Source of the DNA: Poriferisulfidus sp965221375
GTDB taxonomy: Bacteria; Pseudomonadota; Gammaproteobacteria; Poriferisulfidales; Poriferisulfidaceae
Length of the DNA: 64,000 nucleotides
Assembly (NCBI GenBank): GCA_965221375.1
Contig: OZ244883.1
Span: forward strand, 62,001 to 126,000
Direction of reading: 5' to 3'
Numbering within the stretch: position 1 is the first letter of the stretch; each line of letters starts with the position of its first letter. The notes beneath the pieces are model-generated. The model was not told where the DNA came from and did not search any database. It saw nothing but the letters and a program-made list of their open reading frames with translations. Below are positions 17,448 through 25,624 of this stretch, in pieces. A program made the translations under genes and the position numbers.

Positions 17448-18341
17448 ATGAATGATCGCGCGACACTGACGCTTCCTGATCAACGCACGTTGATGTACGC
17501 CGAATACGGCGACCCTGAAGGAATGCCGCTCGTGTGCCTGCACGGCACACCCGGATCACGCCGGCTTTTTGCCACGATTGACCAACCCGCTCGCGCTCAC
17601 GGAATCCGCATTATTGCGCCCGACCGCCCGGGCTGCGGTGGCACAGACTACAAAAAAGATTGGACCTACGCCGATCACATGGCCGACCTGACAGCCCTCG
17701 TTGATCATTTGGGGTTGGACAAATTCACAGTGCTTGGACTTTCCGGCGGAGGTGTCTATGCGGCTTATGCCGCCCGAACACTGCGTGCCCGTCTAAAGGC
17801 ACTCCTTCTTATCAGTCCGTATGCACCTGGAGTTCGCACCGGAGCAGGGCAAGCCGTTCCTCTGTTTCTGGCCCGCTGGAGCCGGCCGGCACTGCGTCTC
17901 AGTATCATCTTGTTTTTACGCACGCTCTCACTTCTTCCCAACCTTGCAAGCTCCTCCCTGCGTTGTGGTGCGGGTCCTGCGGATCAAGCCGCTCTGCAGA
18001 CTCCGGAAATACGCCAAACGATTGCCGATTGCCTGCAGGACACCCCTATCGACGGCCGTGGCTTGTCACGCGACATTGAGTTGTTGCGGAACTTCGAAAT
18101 CCCCCCTGGCGGACCGGAGGAAAATATCCCGGTCTGGATCTGGCACGGTACTGACGATTCTGTCGTCTATCCCGAAGCTGCTTTGTTCTATGCGAAAAAC
18201 TTTCCCAAAGCCAGGATGACCTTGCTGCCCGGCGCCAGTCATTATTGGGGTCTCACTCACGCTGAAATCTTTATGGACGCACTTCTTCAGGCACTGCGTC
18301 CCGACGACTCCGATCCAGCCCAAGGCCGTTTGGAATTTTGA
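17448..18341 (+). CDS. Alpha/beta hydrolase
   Basis: A 297-residue alpha/beta-hydrolase with oxyanion loop LHGTPGSRR, nucleophile elbow GLSGGG (Ser99), acid in IWHGTDDSVVYP and histidine in PGASHYWGL. There is no signal peptide. ATG 17448 is preferred; an in-frame TTG at 17397 would add 17 residues without family support. Its stop overlaps the approach to sixA by 2 bp spacing. Substrate unknown; the sequence is of the generic PGSR-type esterase/lipase group. Confidence 0.85.
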   Translation: MNDRATLTLPDQRTLMYAEYGDPEGMPLVCLHGTPGSRRLFATIDQPARAHGIRIIAPDRPGCGGTDYKKDWTYADHMADLTALVDHLGLDKFTVLGLSGGGVYAAYAARTLRARLKALLLISPYAPGVRTGAGQAVPLFLARWSRPALRLSIILFLRTLSLLPNLASSSLRCGAGPADQAALQTPEIRQTIADCLQDTPIDGRGLSRDIELLRNFEIPPGGPEENIPVWIWHGTDDSVVYPEAALFYAKNFPKARMTLLPGASHYWGLTHAEIFMDALLQALRPDDSDPAQGRLEF

Positions 18342-18343
18342 CC

Positions 18344-18835
18344 ATGCGACAACTGGTTCTGGTGCGCCACGCAAAATCCGAGCATGGTTTCCATCTGGCG
18401 GATATCGACCGTCCTCTCGCTGAGCGCGGATTACGCAATGCGGCGGAAATGGCGCGCCGCCTCGCAGACCGGCTGGAGCACTTGGACGCGATCTACAGTT
18501 CCGTCGCCCAACGCACTCAACAGACCGCGCATTTTTTTGCCCAAGCCTTCGACATTGCCGAGGCGGACATTGTGTTGCGGCCGGGGATGTACACATTTTC
18601 CGGTGGCGGCCTGCTGCAGGAACTGCGGCACTTGGACGATGCGGCGCATTGTGTGGCTGTTTTCGGGCATAACATGGCCATCAGCGAAGTCGCCGCCGCC
18701 CTGGCAAACCGAGACTTGGATTATTTACCCACCTGTGCGGTGGTGCAGATTGCAGTCCATGCCGAAACCTGGTCGGCCTTGACGCCGAAAGACTGTGAAT
18801 TACTGGTGCTGGACACCCCCAAGCATCCCGCCTAG
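18344..18835 (+). CDS. sixA: SixA-type phosphohistidine phosphatase
   Basis: A 163-residue histidine-phosphatase superfamily protein with the catalytic RHAKSE at the N-terminus, DRPLAERG, the IYSSVAQRTQQTA phosphate pocket and the second histidine in FGHNMAISEVA. Its short length places it with SixA, which removes phosphate from phosphohistidine of phosphorelay or PTS proteins. It is probably co-transcribed with the upstream hydrolase. It converges on plsY, with 18 bp between stops and no terminator hairpin. Confidence 0.85.
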   Translation: MRQLVLVRHAKSEHGFHLADIDRPLAERGLRNAAEMARRLADRLEHLDAIYSSVAQRTQQTAHFFAQAFDIAEADIVLRPGMYTFSGGGLLQELRHLDDAAHCVAVFGHNMAISEVAAALANRDLDYLPTCAVVQIAVHAETWSALTPKDCELLVLDTPKHPA

Positions 18836-18853
18836 CGCGTTATCGATAAGTAA

Positions 18854-19468
18854 TCAGTCTTCCGTACCCTCAATCAGGCGCCGTAGATTCTCCTGGTGCC
18901 GCCACACGATTAACACCCCCAAAAAACATCCCATCGCCAGCATATCCATCTCCGCATGGGCCGCAAAGGCGTACAAAGGCAAAGCCGCCGCCGCCGCGAT
19001 AGAGCCTGCCGATACCAGGCGGTAAAGCCTCGTCACCACCATCCAGGTGACCAACCACAGGGCCAACAGCAACGGGCTGAGCATCACCAGAACTCCTGCC
19101 AGGGTTGCCACTCCCTTGCCGCCCTGGAAGCCATAAAAAACCGGCCAGACATGTCCGACCACGGCCAAGGTGCCGGCCAGCACCTCCAGGCGTAGACCTT
19201 CTGCCAACAGCGGCGATTCGGGGACCAGCATGGCCAGCCACACCGCGACCACCCCTTTGCCCACATCGCCCGCCAGGGTGCCCACGGGCACCCAGCGACT
19301 CTGATTAAGACGCCACATGTTGGTGGCTCCCGGATTATTTGAGCCATGCGCCCTCGGGTCCGGCAAGCTGAATAGCCTGCTTATAATCAAAGCGCTATTG
19401 AGCGAGCCCAGCACATAACTGCCCGCCAGCACTCCAATCAACACCAATACATGCAGCTCGGTAGACAT
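18854..19468 (-). CDS. plsY: Acyl-phosphate:glycerol-3-phosphate acyltransferase
   Basis: An integral membrane enzyme that makes lysophosphatidate from acyl phosphate. It has the three PlsY motifs: GSLNSALI with HGSNNPGATN, FQGGKGVATLAG, and the C-terminal RHQENLRRL. About five hydrophobic segments are visible and the length of 204 is typical. Its ATG (19468-19466) shares bases with the ATG of divergent bioH (19467-19469) in the palindrome CATG, leaving no intergenic space at all. Confidence 0.95.
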   Translation of the reverse strand: MSTELHVLVLIGVLAGSYVLGSLNSALIISRLFSLPDPRAHGSNNPGATNMWRLNQSRWVPVGTLAGDVGKGVVAVWLAMLVPESPLLAEGLRLEVLAGTLAVVGHVWPVFYGFQGGKGVATLAGVLVMLSPLLLALWLVTWMVVTRLYRLVSAGSIAAAAALPLYAFAAHAEMDMLAMGCFLGVLIVWRHQENLRRLIEGTED

Positions 19469-20198
19469 GAAAAAATCAAACTCGGCGGCAAGAAAAATGG
19501 TGCTGATTCATGGCTTCGGGTTCAACGCAAGTGTGTGGCAACCCCTTGCAGAGCAATTTGCCGGCGATTATACGATTCAACACATCAACCTCCCGGGTTA
19601 TGACGACCGCCCAAAACAATCCGAGCTGCTGGACCCCGAATTATTGGCCGCCGACACCGACGCCCATTGGGTCGCCTGGTCCATGGGCGGGCTTGTGGCA
19701 TTGAACGCCATCCGGCACGGTTATATTCCGAAGACGCTTGCCTTTGTGGCGTCGCTGCCGTGTATGGTCACACGAGCCGACTGGCCCAAGGCGATTCGCA
19801 AAGAGGTGCTGGATGATTTTCGCGAGCGCCTGCAGCAAAATGTCGACAAGGCGATGCGGCATTTTGCCCTGCTGGTCGCACACGGCGACGCCCGTGCCAA
19901 AACCATACGCTCACATTTACAAGACATGACTCTGCCTGAGAAAGACGTACTGGAACAGGGACTGGATGTGCTGGAGCAGACCGATCTTCGCACTGTGTGG
20001 GCGGAAGCATTGCTGCCGCGGATGAGCATTTTGGGACAGCACGACCTTTTGGTGCCGGCCGAAGCCAAAGAGGCTCTTGAGCACCTTTGCCCCCATACCC
20101 GGATATCGGTAATGGACGATTGCGGGCACGCGCCGTTTTTATCGCAACCTCAAGCCTGTGCGGAGTTGTTGCGGGAATTTCACGAGTCGGCATCATGA
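19467..20198 (+). CDS. bioH: BioH, pimeloyl-ACP methyl ester carboxylesterase
   Basis: A 243-residue alpha/beta hydrolase that removes the methyl group from pimeloyl-ACP methyl ester. The triad is Ser72 in AWSMGG, Asp in ILGQHDLLVP and His in CGHAPFLSQP; LIHGFGFNASVW is the oxyanion region. The identification is strengthened by direct overlap with bioC (ATGA). It starts at ATG 19467, overlapping the divergent plsY start; an internal ATG at 19497 (MVLIHGFG) is possible. bioF, bioD and bioB are not in the window. Confidence 0.88.
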   Translation: MKKSNSAARKMVLIHGFGFNASVWQPLAEQFAGDYTIQHINLPGYDDRPKQSELLDPELLAADTDAHWVAWSMGGLVALNAIRHGYIPKTLAFVASLPCMVTRADWPKAIRKEVLDDFRERLQQNVDKAMRHFALLVAHGDARAKTIRSHLQDMTLPEKDVLEQGLDVLEQTDLRTVWAEALLPRMSILGQHDLLVPAEAKEALEHLCPHTRISVMDDCGHAPFLSQPQACAELLREFHESAS

Positions 20199-21037
20199 CG
20201 AAATCTCGACTGCGACACCATTTCGATCGCGCCGCACCCCGGTATGATCACTACGCCGGCGTGCAGCGGGAAGTCGCCTCGCGATTGCTGGAGCGACTGG
20301 AATGGGTACGCACCAATCCCAAGCGTGTCATGGACCTGGGTGCCGGCACGGGCGAAGCCTGCGCAGGGTTACAAAAACATTATCCGGAAGCGCAAATCAT
20401 CGCCGCGGATTTTTCGCCGGCCATGCTGCGGGAAGCACAACGCCTTGAGAGAGCCTCTCAGTTGGTTGCATCCGATGCCTTGGCGCTACCTTTTGCCGCC
20501 GAGTCGATGGATTTAGTGTTCTCCAGTTCCACGCTGCAGTGGTGCGATCCCTTGGCACAAGCCTTGCAGGAGATTCGTCGTGTGTTGCGCGCGGGCGGGC
20601 TGCTGATGTTTGCGACGTACGGGCCGGATACTTTGTCCGAACTGCGCCAGGCTCAACAAGCCATTGGACTGGAGGGCGGCGTCAACGACTTTATCGACAT
20701 GCATCCGATTGGAGATCTTCTACTGGAGCAGGGTTATCAGGACCCCGTATTGGATACCGAACGTCTGGATGTCTCCTACTCCTCGGTACGCGACTTGGCG
20801 CAGGAGCTCAAGGGTATCGGCTCCAGCCGCATGGAGCAAAAAACCGACCTTCCCGCACTCCGACGGTTTTGGTCGGCTCTGGAGAAAGCCTATCCCAGAC
20901 ATGACGACGGGCGTATTCACGCCACCTATGAAATCATCTACGGTTATGCTCTGGCCCCCAGCGAGAATCTGTCCGAAACCGATACCGTTGCCGTACCCCT
21001 TTCCGCAGTCGGACGCAAGCCATATCCATCATCTTGA
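20195..21037 (+). CDS. bioC: Malonyl-ACP O-methyltransferase
   Basis: Methylates malonyl-ACP so that it can prime pimelate synthesis. The 280-residue class I SAM-dependent methyltransferase begins RHHFDRAAPRYDHYAGVQRE, a typical BioC opening, with SAM-binding VMDLGAGTGE, acidic loop IIAADFSPAML and LPFAAESMDLVFSSSTLQW. ATG 20195 overlaps the bioH stop as ATGA. BioC and BioH bracket the pimelate pathway, methylating at the start and demethylating at the end, so the two-gene operon is functionally complete for that branch. Confidence 0.93.
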   Translation: MTKSRLRHHFDRAAPRYDHYAGVQREVASRLLERLEWVRTNPKRVMDLGAGTGEACAGLQKHYPEAQIIAADFSPAMLREAQRLERASQLVASDALALPFAAESMDLVFSSSTLQWCDPLAQALQEIRRVLRAGGLLMFATYGPDTLSELRQAQQAIGLEGGVNDFIDMHPIGDLLLEQGYQDPVLDTERLDVSYSSVRDLAQELKGIGSSRMEQKTDLPALRRFWSALEKAYPRHDDGRIHATYEIIYGYALAPSENLSETDTVAVPLSAVGRKPYPSS

Positions 21038-21085
21038 ACTCTCGCGAGCAAAAATGACTGACAAAGACGGATATATTGCGATGCC

Positions 21086-22069
21086 TTACTTGTCCATGGC
21101 CCTTGAAATAACTTCGATTGGACTAACAGGTCCGTCCTCCTTAATAAATCCAGTTACACTTGGTCTGAACAGAGCTTGAAGAATAAGCTTTCTATCTTCG
21201 TGTTCCAGGCCCTTTTCTTCGCGGAGAAGTGCAAGGTAAGTTAGAATCATGGTTACACGTTCGCCCGCGTCAGTACGAAGGTGAAGATTTGAAACAAATA
21301 TCTTGGAAAACAATCGTGTGAGCCATATGCCAAACGTTGATATGGCCAACATGATGCCAAGTTTCCCCACCGAAATGTTTGGCAATGTTTCTTCAAGTAG
21401 GTCGTATGCTGTATCAACGAAAAGGTAACCCGTGCCACCCGCAACGACCAATGTGAGGAAACCCATCCACCGCGCCATGTTTCGATGATGTTTCCGCTTG
21501 TCGTCCCAGTAACCGACCGAAGCTTGGAGGGCAAGTTTTTTAGTATATATTTGCTCCGTCTTTTCAAGTCTCTTCGTTAATCGATCAAGCTCCCCGCGAT
21601 GGCGATATAGCAACGCAAGAAGTGCCCCCTCTAAAGCATCAGCAGTTGCGGCATCAGAAATGCTTCGGTGCGTTAAACATAGTAGAGCGCACCCTGCAAC
21701 GTAATCTGAATATTGATCACGCAACCCAAAGACAAATTCAGTATCGGGTGATTCGGATGTTCGTAGCCTCCCGTTCTTAAATGCCTCCTGTGTTTGAAAT
21801 TTAATCGTCTCGATCAGCTGTCTTTGTCGCAACCCGTCATTATCATGGGAGCTGTAGTGACTAATAAAGTTGTCTACCTGGCTTAACCAGCGATTAGTGT
21901 CATCTATAAAAGACCTGATGCAGATATCCCCCTGAAGACCTAGAAGCCATTTGAAGGCTTCACGCTCATCGGAAACCCACTTCTGCAGTTCGCCAAGATT
22001 AGCAAACTCGCGCTCAGCGGCGTCTAATTCCAGCACGAGAAATGGATTAGTGGTTTTGGTTTCTCCCAT
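21086..22069 (-). CDS. Two-TM membrane protein resembling DUF6161 proteins
   Basis: A 327-residue protein with a polar N-terminal half (ANLGELQKWVSDEREAFKWL), a coiled-coil-like stretch around 160-185, two membrane helices near 200-225 (WMGFLTLVVAGGTGYLF) and 240-260 (LGIMLAISTFGIWLTRLF), and a conserved C-terminal MILTYLALLREEKGLEHED / LILQALFRPS segment. It has an excellent ribosome site (AAGGAGGT). Base composition is clearly more AT-rich than the neighbours, suggesting acquisition. Function unknown; such proteins are often scattered in accessory or defence regions. The family name is from memory. Confidence 0.7.
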   Translation of the reverse strand: MGETKTTNPFLVLELDAAEREFANLGELQKWVSDEREAFKWLLGLQGDICIRSFIDDTNRWLSQVDNFISHYSSHDNDGLRQRQLIETIKFQTQEAFKNGRLRTSESPDTEFVFGLRDQYSDYVAGCALLCLTHRSISDAATADALEGALLALLYRHRGELDRLTKRLEKTEQIYTKKLALQASVGYWDDKRKHHRNMARWMGFLTLVVAGGTGYLFVDTAYDLLEETLPNISVGKLGIMLAISTFGIWLTRLFSKIFVSNLHLRTDAGERVTMILTYLALLREEKGLEHEDRKLILQALFRPSVTGFIKEDGPVSPIEVISRAMDK

Positions 22070-22174
22070 TAGACCTCCTTACTCAACACCGCCGATCATA
22101 CATTGGGGAGCCAGCCCGGCAGTTGTCCAAGTTCAAATAATTTTAACCTGTCAATATTCTTATTTTTCGCAGCG

Positions 22175-22705
22175 TCAGTCCCTCCTCGCCTGCCTATGAC
22201 GCCACACCCTTGGGTCATAGTTCTTATCGTAACTCCACATTCCTCGCCTAGCCTGGCGAGCTTCGCGTTGAAGGTGTTGGTACTGGTCGCCATAGGCGGC
22301 AATCGCATGTCCGTTTTTCACCAGCCACTCTCCCACATCCTCGCCATTGCAGATGACCGTACCAATCACGCGGTTGTATTTATCGTATCCCTCCACTTTG
22401 ACTTGCACGTATTTGCCGCCGATCTTCTTAATCAAAGCACTTTTGACACGTCTGCCGTGATTGAACCAGCCTCGTTGGTCCTTCGCCGGTTGATACCACT
22501 CTGGAGCATCGAGACCCGCAAAACGAATGTTGTATCCGGACACCTTCACGCCATCCGCATCAATCACATAGGCATTGCCGGTGATCATGCTCCCGGCCCT
22601 TTTTCGAGTAACGTGCCTGCCGGTGCCCGCAGGCCACGGGCGAATCACACGCTTGTATCGTCGCCCGAATAAATTCCGTAAAAGAAGGGAGACGAGAAAA
22701 TTCAT
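22175..22705 (-). CDS. Staphylococcal-nuclease-like (thermonuclease) protein
   Basis: A 176-residue SNase-fold protein: IRFAGLDAPEWYQP with the metal-binding Asp and catalytic Arg, GYDKYNRVIGTV with the second Arg region, VKNGHAIAAY and LQREARQARRGMWSYD. The N-terminus MNFLVSLLLRNLFGRRYKR is a hydrophobic anchor or signal sequence, so it probably acts in the periplasm or outside. Together with the preceding AT-rich membrane protein it forms an insertion between bioC and cysQ. Confidence 0.87.
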   Translation of the reverse strand: MNFLVSLLLRNLFGRRYKRVIRPWPAGTGRHVTRKRAGSMITGNAYVIDADGVKVSGYNIRFAGLDAPEWYQPAKDQRGWFNHGRRVKSALIKKIGGKYVQVKVEGYDKYNRVIGTVICNGEDVGEWLVKNGHAIAAYGDQYQHLQREARQARRGMWSYDKNYDPRVWRHRQARRD

Positions 22706-22753
22706 TTTGCTTAGCCCTCGAACACCTCGTTTTATCGCAAGGCGTGATGACTG

Positions 22754-23584
22754 TCAAACACCTCGGCCCGACAAGCCTTGCAACACCGCCGCCCAGCCGT
22801 GGGCGCCATCCCCCACCACCAAAAAAGACGGGTTGATGAGGCTGGACTTTCGGTTGTAACTCAAAGGGCGCAGGTTCCAGTCGAGTATTGCCCCTCCGGC
22901 TTCCTCCACAATGCATTGGGCGGCAGCCGTATCCCACTCGCTAGTCGGGCCATAGCGCGGATAGACATCCAAACTGCCTTCGGCGACACGACAGCTTTTC
23001 AGGGAGCTGCCAATTCGAAACTCCTGATTTGGCCCCAGGTTGGCGAGCAAGCCTTGAATTTGCGGGCCGGCATAGCGGCGACTCGCCGCCACTTTCGGCA
23101 GACTTTGAGTGGGATACGCCCGACAATGAAGGGCCCGGGCAACCCCGGAAGGATCCACGCCCCACGCTCCACCCCCTTGACGGGCATAGTAAAGCAGGTC
23201 CAGGGCAGGCGCCGTGATCACCCCCAAGATCGGCCGATGCTGGTGAATCAAAGCGATGTTCACAGTGAATTCCGGGCTTTGGCGCAGCAGTTCTCTTGTG
23301 CCGTCCAAAGGATCGACCAGCCAGTACGTCTGCCAGCGACGGCGTTGACTCCACGGCACCGGCTCCTCACTCTCTTCGGACAAAATCGGCCATGGCTCCC
23401 CTAGATTTTGAAGGCCTTGAGTGATCACCCGATGAGCCACAAAGTCAAGTGTGGTCACAGGCGAGGCGTCGGCTTTCTCAAATACCTCAAAGCCTGACTG
23501 AAGGGCTGCCCGGATTTCCTGTCCGGCATCCTCCGCAATTTGACGCGCGGCGACCAGCAGAGATCCAAGTTTTTCCGCGATCAT
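22754..23584 (-). CDS. cysQ: 3'(2'),5'-bisphosphate nucleotidase CysQ
   Basis: Hydrolyses PAP, the by-product of PAPS-dependent sulfate assimilation. The 276-residue inositol-monophosphatase-fold protein has PVTTLDFVAH, the SEESEEPVPW acid pair, the metal motif YWLVDPLDGTRE and a C-terminal SEWDTAAAQCIVEEAGG. LLYYARQGGGAWG is typical of CysQ. It starts at ATG 23584 on the minus strand and diverges from the pilus genes. Confidence 0.92.
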   Translation of the reverse strand: MIAEKLGSLLVAARQIAEDAGQEIRAALQSGFEVFEKADASPVTTLDFVAHRVITQGLQNLGEPWPILSEESEEPVPWSQRRRWQTYWLVDPLDGTRELLRQSPEFTVNIALIHQHRPILGVITAPALDLLYYARQGGGAWGVDPSGVARALHCRAYPTQSLPKVAASRRYAGPQIQGLLANLGPNQEFRIGSSLKSCRVAEGSLDVYPRYGPTSEWDTAAAQCIVEEAGGAILDWNLRPLSYNRKSSLINPSFLVVGDGAHGWAAVLQGLSGRGV

Positions 23585-23941
23585 GAAACGACGAGATGGC
23601 TTTGTTGTTGGAAGCAGAAGTCTCGAGTCCGGATGCTGTAAGGCCCGTTTTCTCCGCCGTCCCTCATGGGGAATTTTCCGACCATCATATCGAGCGCAAG
23701 AGAAGAGGTGTCAGAACATCCTTTGGGGCATATTATGATTTGAAAATTCCCCTGTATCCGCTTTTGCCGATGGCCCTGTAGTTTCCGCAGACCTGTACGC
23801 TATACTGCACAAGGTCTGCAGGGGGAGAAGGCGAGCGTCTATCTTGACCGAAAGCGCGTTTGCCTTTTTCGTGCAGACTGCTAAACTTATTCCTGTGTTT
23901 TATATGGCCCGAATTTGCCCCACCAGCACGCGAGGTTGACC
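23585..23941. promoter_or_regulatory. Divergent intergenic region cysQ / pilus locus
   Basis: 357 bp without a convincing gene; a 61-residue plus-strand frame (23596-23781) has no recognisable content. Two plausible -10 elements face the pilin: TATACT at 23801-23806 and TAAACT at 23882-23887 with a weak TTTGCC 17 bp upstream (23859-23864). TTGACC at 23844-23849 has no matching -10. The pilin ribosome site GAGG lies about 10 bases before ATG 23942. Confidence 0.35.
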
Positions 23942-24538
23942 ATGCCTAAAAATCTTCTTTGTGGACCAGCGTCCCGTTTAACCGCTGAAACCCCTAAGCT
24001 TTCAAAAAGGAAGCAGAAAATGCAGGGTGTCACATTGGTCGAAGCGGCCTTGGTGGTAAGCATTATCTCGCTCATTATTCTGTCGGCGCTCTTGGCACTC
24101 AACACGGTCACCGAACAGCGACGGATGACCTTGACCGCCACGGATGTGGTGTCGATTCGCTCAGCGATCTCGAAATGGGCCGCAGGCGGACTGCTCAAGT
24201 ACACCTCGGTTACCGTCACCACCGGCGGCGGCGGCACAGAGAACCAGGAAAATGCAAGAACCTTTCAGAAATTCGAGCAAATCGCAGGATTTCTGCCGGA
24301 TCCCCTGCAGAACCTTGCGGACAATGACCAGGATCTGACCTTGTCCGGCGCGAACCCGTGGAGCGGCGATTACCGCATTCGGCCGTTGACAAACAGTGAG
24401 CCCAGACAGTGGACTCTGGAAATTCATGATGTCCCCGAAATCCTGGCGGAAGCATTGGCCAACCAGTTGCGCAATAGCGGTTCTGAAAACGCCTCGGTCA
24501 CCGGCAATACCACGGTCGTCGTTACCTACAACGAATAA
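23942..24538 (+). CDS. Type IVb-like prepilin (PilS-like)
   Basis: A 198-residue prepilin with a long, basic 29-residue leader (ending KRKQKMQG), a prepilin-peptidase site after Gly29, and a mature N-terminus VTLVEAALVVSIISLIIL with Glu at +5 and a 20+ residue hydrophobic helix. The long leader and non-Phe residue +1 point to the type IVb class (R64 PilS, TcpA-like). A Gly-rich stretch (TTGGGG) and Asn/Thr-rich surface follow; there are no Cys in the C-terminal half. ATG 23942 has GAGG upstream. The neighbours are prepilin peptidase and a lipoprotein secretin. Confidence 0.8.
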   Translation: MPKNLLCGPASRLTAETPKLSKRKQKMQGVTLVEAALVVSIISLIILSALLALNTVTEQRRMTLTATDVVSIRSAISKWAAGGLLKYTSVTVTTGGGGTENQENARTFQKFEQIAGFLPDPLQNLADNDQDLTLSGANPWSGDYRIRPLTNSEPRQWTLEIHDVPEILAEALANQLRNSGSENASVTGNTTVVVTYNE

Positions 24539-24793
24539 GTTTTATTGCGACTGATCGGCGGCGCACACTCTAACGTTCGGGCGACGTGGTGAACCCAATC
24601 CGTGCGTGGCGCCTCCCCCCGCTTCGCAAGTTCGTCTAATACCGCACAGGTTCTTTAGAGAACCTGTCTGTTGCGGGGATTAACCAACGGCAGTATGCCG
24701 AAACCCTGTTGGTTCCCCGTAACCTTGCCTTGCTGCGTTTTGCTTCTCCGGCCCATCGTTGCGATTTGACTGCGCCGAACTTTCCGATTTTTC
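24539..24793 (+). promoter_or_regulatory. Gap between pilin and prepilin peptidase genes
   Basis: 255 bp containing one strong inverted repeat (separate entry) and no gene. Transcription of the peptidase-secretin-PilO genes either reads through this gap or starts within it; TTGACT at 24766-24771 is a possible -35 but no matching -10 is seen. Confidence 0.3.
24646..24667 (+). terminator. 9-bp hairpin after the pilin gene
   Basis: ACAGGTTCT-TTAG-AGAACCTGT is a perfect 9-bp stem with a 4-base loop, about 110 bp after the pilin stop. It lacks a 3' T-run (CTGTTGCGG follows), so it may be an RNA-stabilising or partial attenuation hairpin that raises pilin relative to the downstream genes, rather than a full terminator. 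Confidence 0.45.
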
Positions 24794-25624
24794 ATGCTTG
24801 ACCTCCCGCCCCTCTCTCTCGCCCAATGGATCGCCTTCGCCGCTTTCCTGGGTGCCTGGGTGGGCAGTTTCCTGAATGTCGTCGCCCACCGCTTGCCGCG
24901 CATGATGGAGATTGAAGAGCAGTCGCAAGTCGACCCCGCTTCCGCCCCGCAAACTCCCTACAACCTCGCCTGGCCCCCTTCCCATTGCCCAAACTGCCAG
25001 GCCCGAGTGCGCTGGTACCACAACATTCCGATTATCAGTTGGCTCTGGTTGCGCGGCACTTGCCCCGACTGCGACAGCGCCATTCCCGTGCGTTATTTGC
25101 TTTTGGAAATTGCCGGCGCAATCGTCTGCGGAGCCGCCGTCGCACGTTTCGGCCCGACGCTGGAAGCGGTGGCTGCGGCCACACTGCTGTGCTCCCTGCT
25201 GGTGCTTGCCTTCATTGATCTCGAACACTGGCTGCTGCCGGATGCAATTGTTCTCCCTCTGATTTGGCTGGGCCTACTGGCCAACTCGTTTACTCTATTT
25301 ACGGATCTTGAATCTGCGGTGTGGGGCGCCGCCGCGGGTTATTTGGCACTGCGCCTGCTTGGCGCTGTGTGGTCGCGCCTGCGCGGCGTGGAGGCTTTGG
25401 GGCGCGGAGATTGTAAACTAGCCGCAGCACTGGGCGCCTGGATGGGCTGGCCGGGACTGGCAGTCGCCTTATTCCTGGCAAGTCTTGGAACGGTTCTCGT
25501 CGGTCTTGTCACCCGGCGGCGCATGACCGACCCCTTGCCGTTCGGACCAGGCCTTGCCGTCGCCGGTACTCTCGTACTGTTAATACGGTCGGAGAACTTT
25601 TTGCTGGGAAGGGCCGCTTTATGA
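24794..25624 (+). CDS. A24 prepilin peptidase / N-methyltransferase
   Basis: A 276-residue polytopic membrane protein of the PilD/PulO family. The cytoplasmic zinc site is present (SHCPNCQ and CPDCDS), so it is the full-length bifunctional form. The catalytic aspartates are in FIDLEHWLLPD and GRGDCK, the GxGD motif with Arg in place of Met. About seven hydrophobic segments follow the zinc loop. It should cleave the prepilin encoded just upstream. Its stop overlaps the secretin start (ATGA). Confidence 0.9.
   Translation: MLDLPPLSLAQWIAFAAFLGAWVGSFLNVVAHRLPRMMEIEEQSQVDPASAPQTPYNLAWPPSHCPNCQARVRWYHNIPIISWLWLRGTCPDCDSAIPVRYLLLEIAGAIVCGAAVARFGPTLEAVAAATLLCSLLVLAFIDLEHWLLPDAIVLPLIWLGLLANSFTLFTDLESAVWGAAAGYLALRLLGAVWSRLRGVEALGRGDCKLAAALGAWMGWPGLAVALFLASLGTVLVGLVTRRRMTDPLPFGPGLAVAGTLVLLIRSENFLLGRAAL

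Noticed and set aside
23596..23781. 61-residue plus-strand frame upstream of the pilin
   Set aside because: No ribosome site, no recognisable motif, and it lies in a divergent promoter region.
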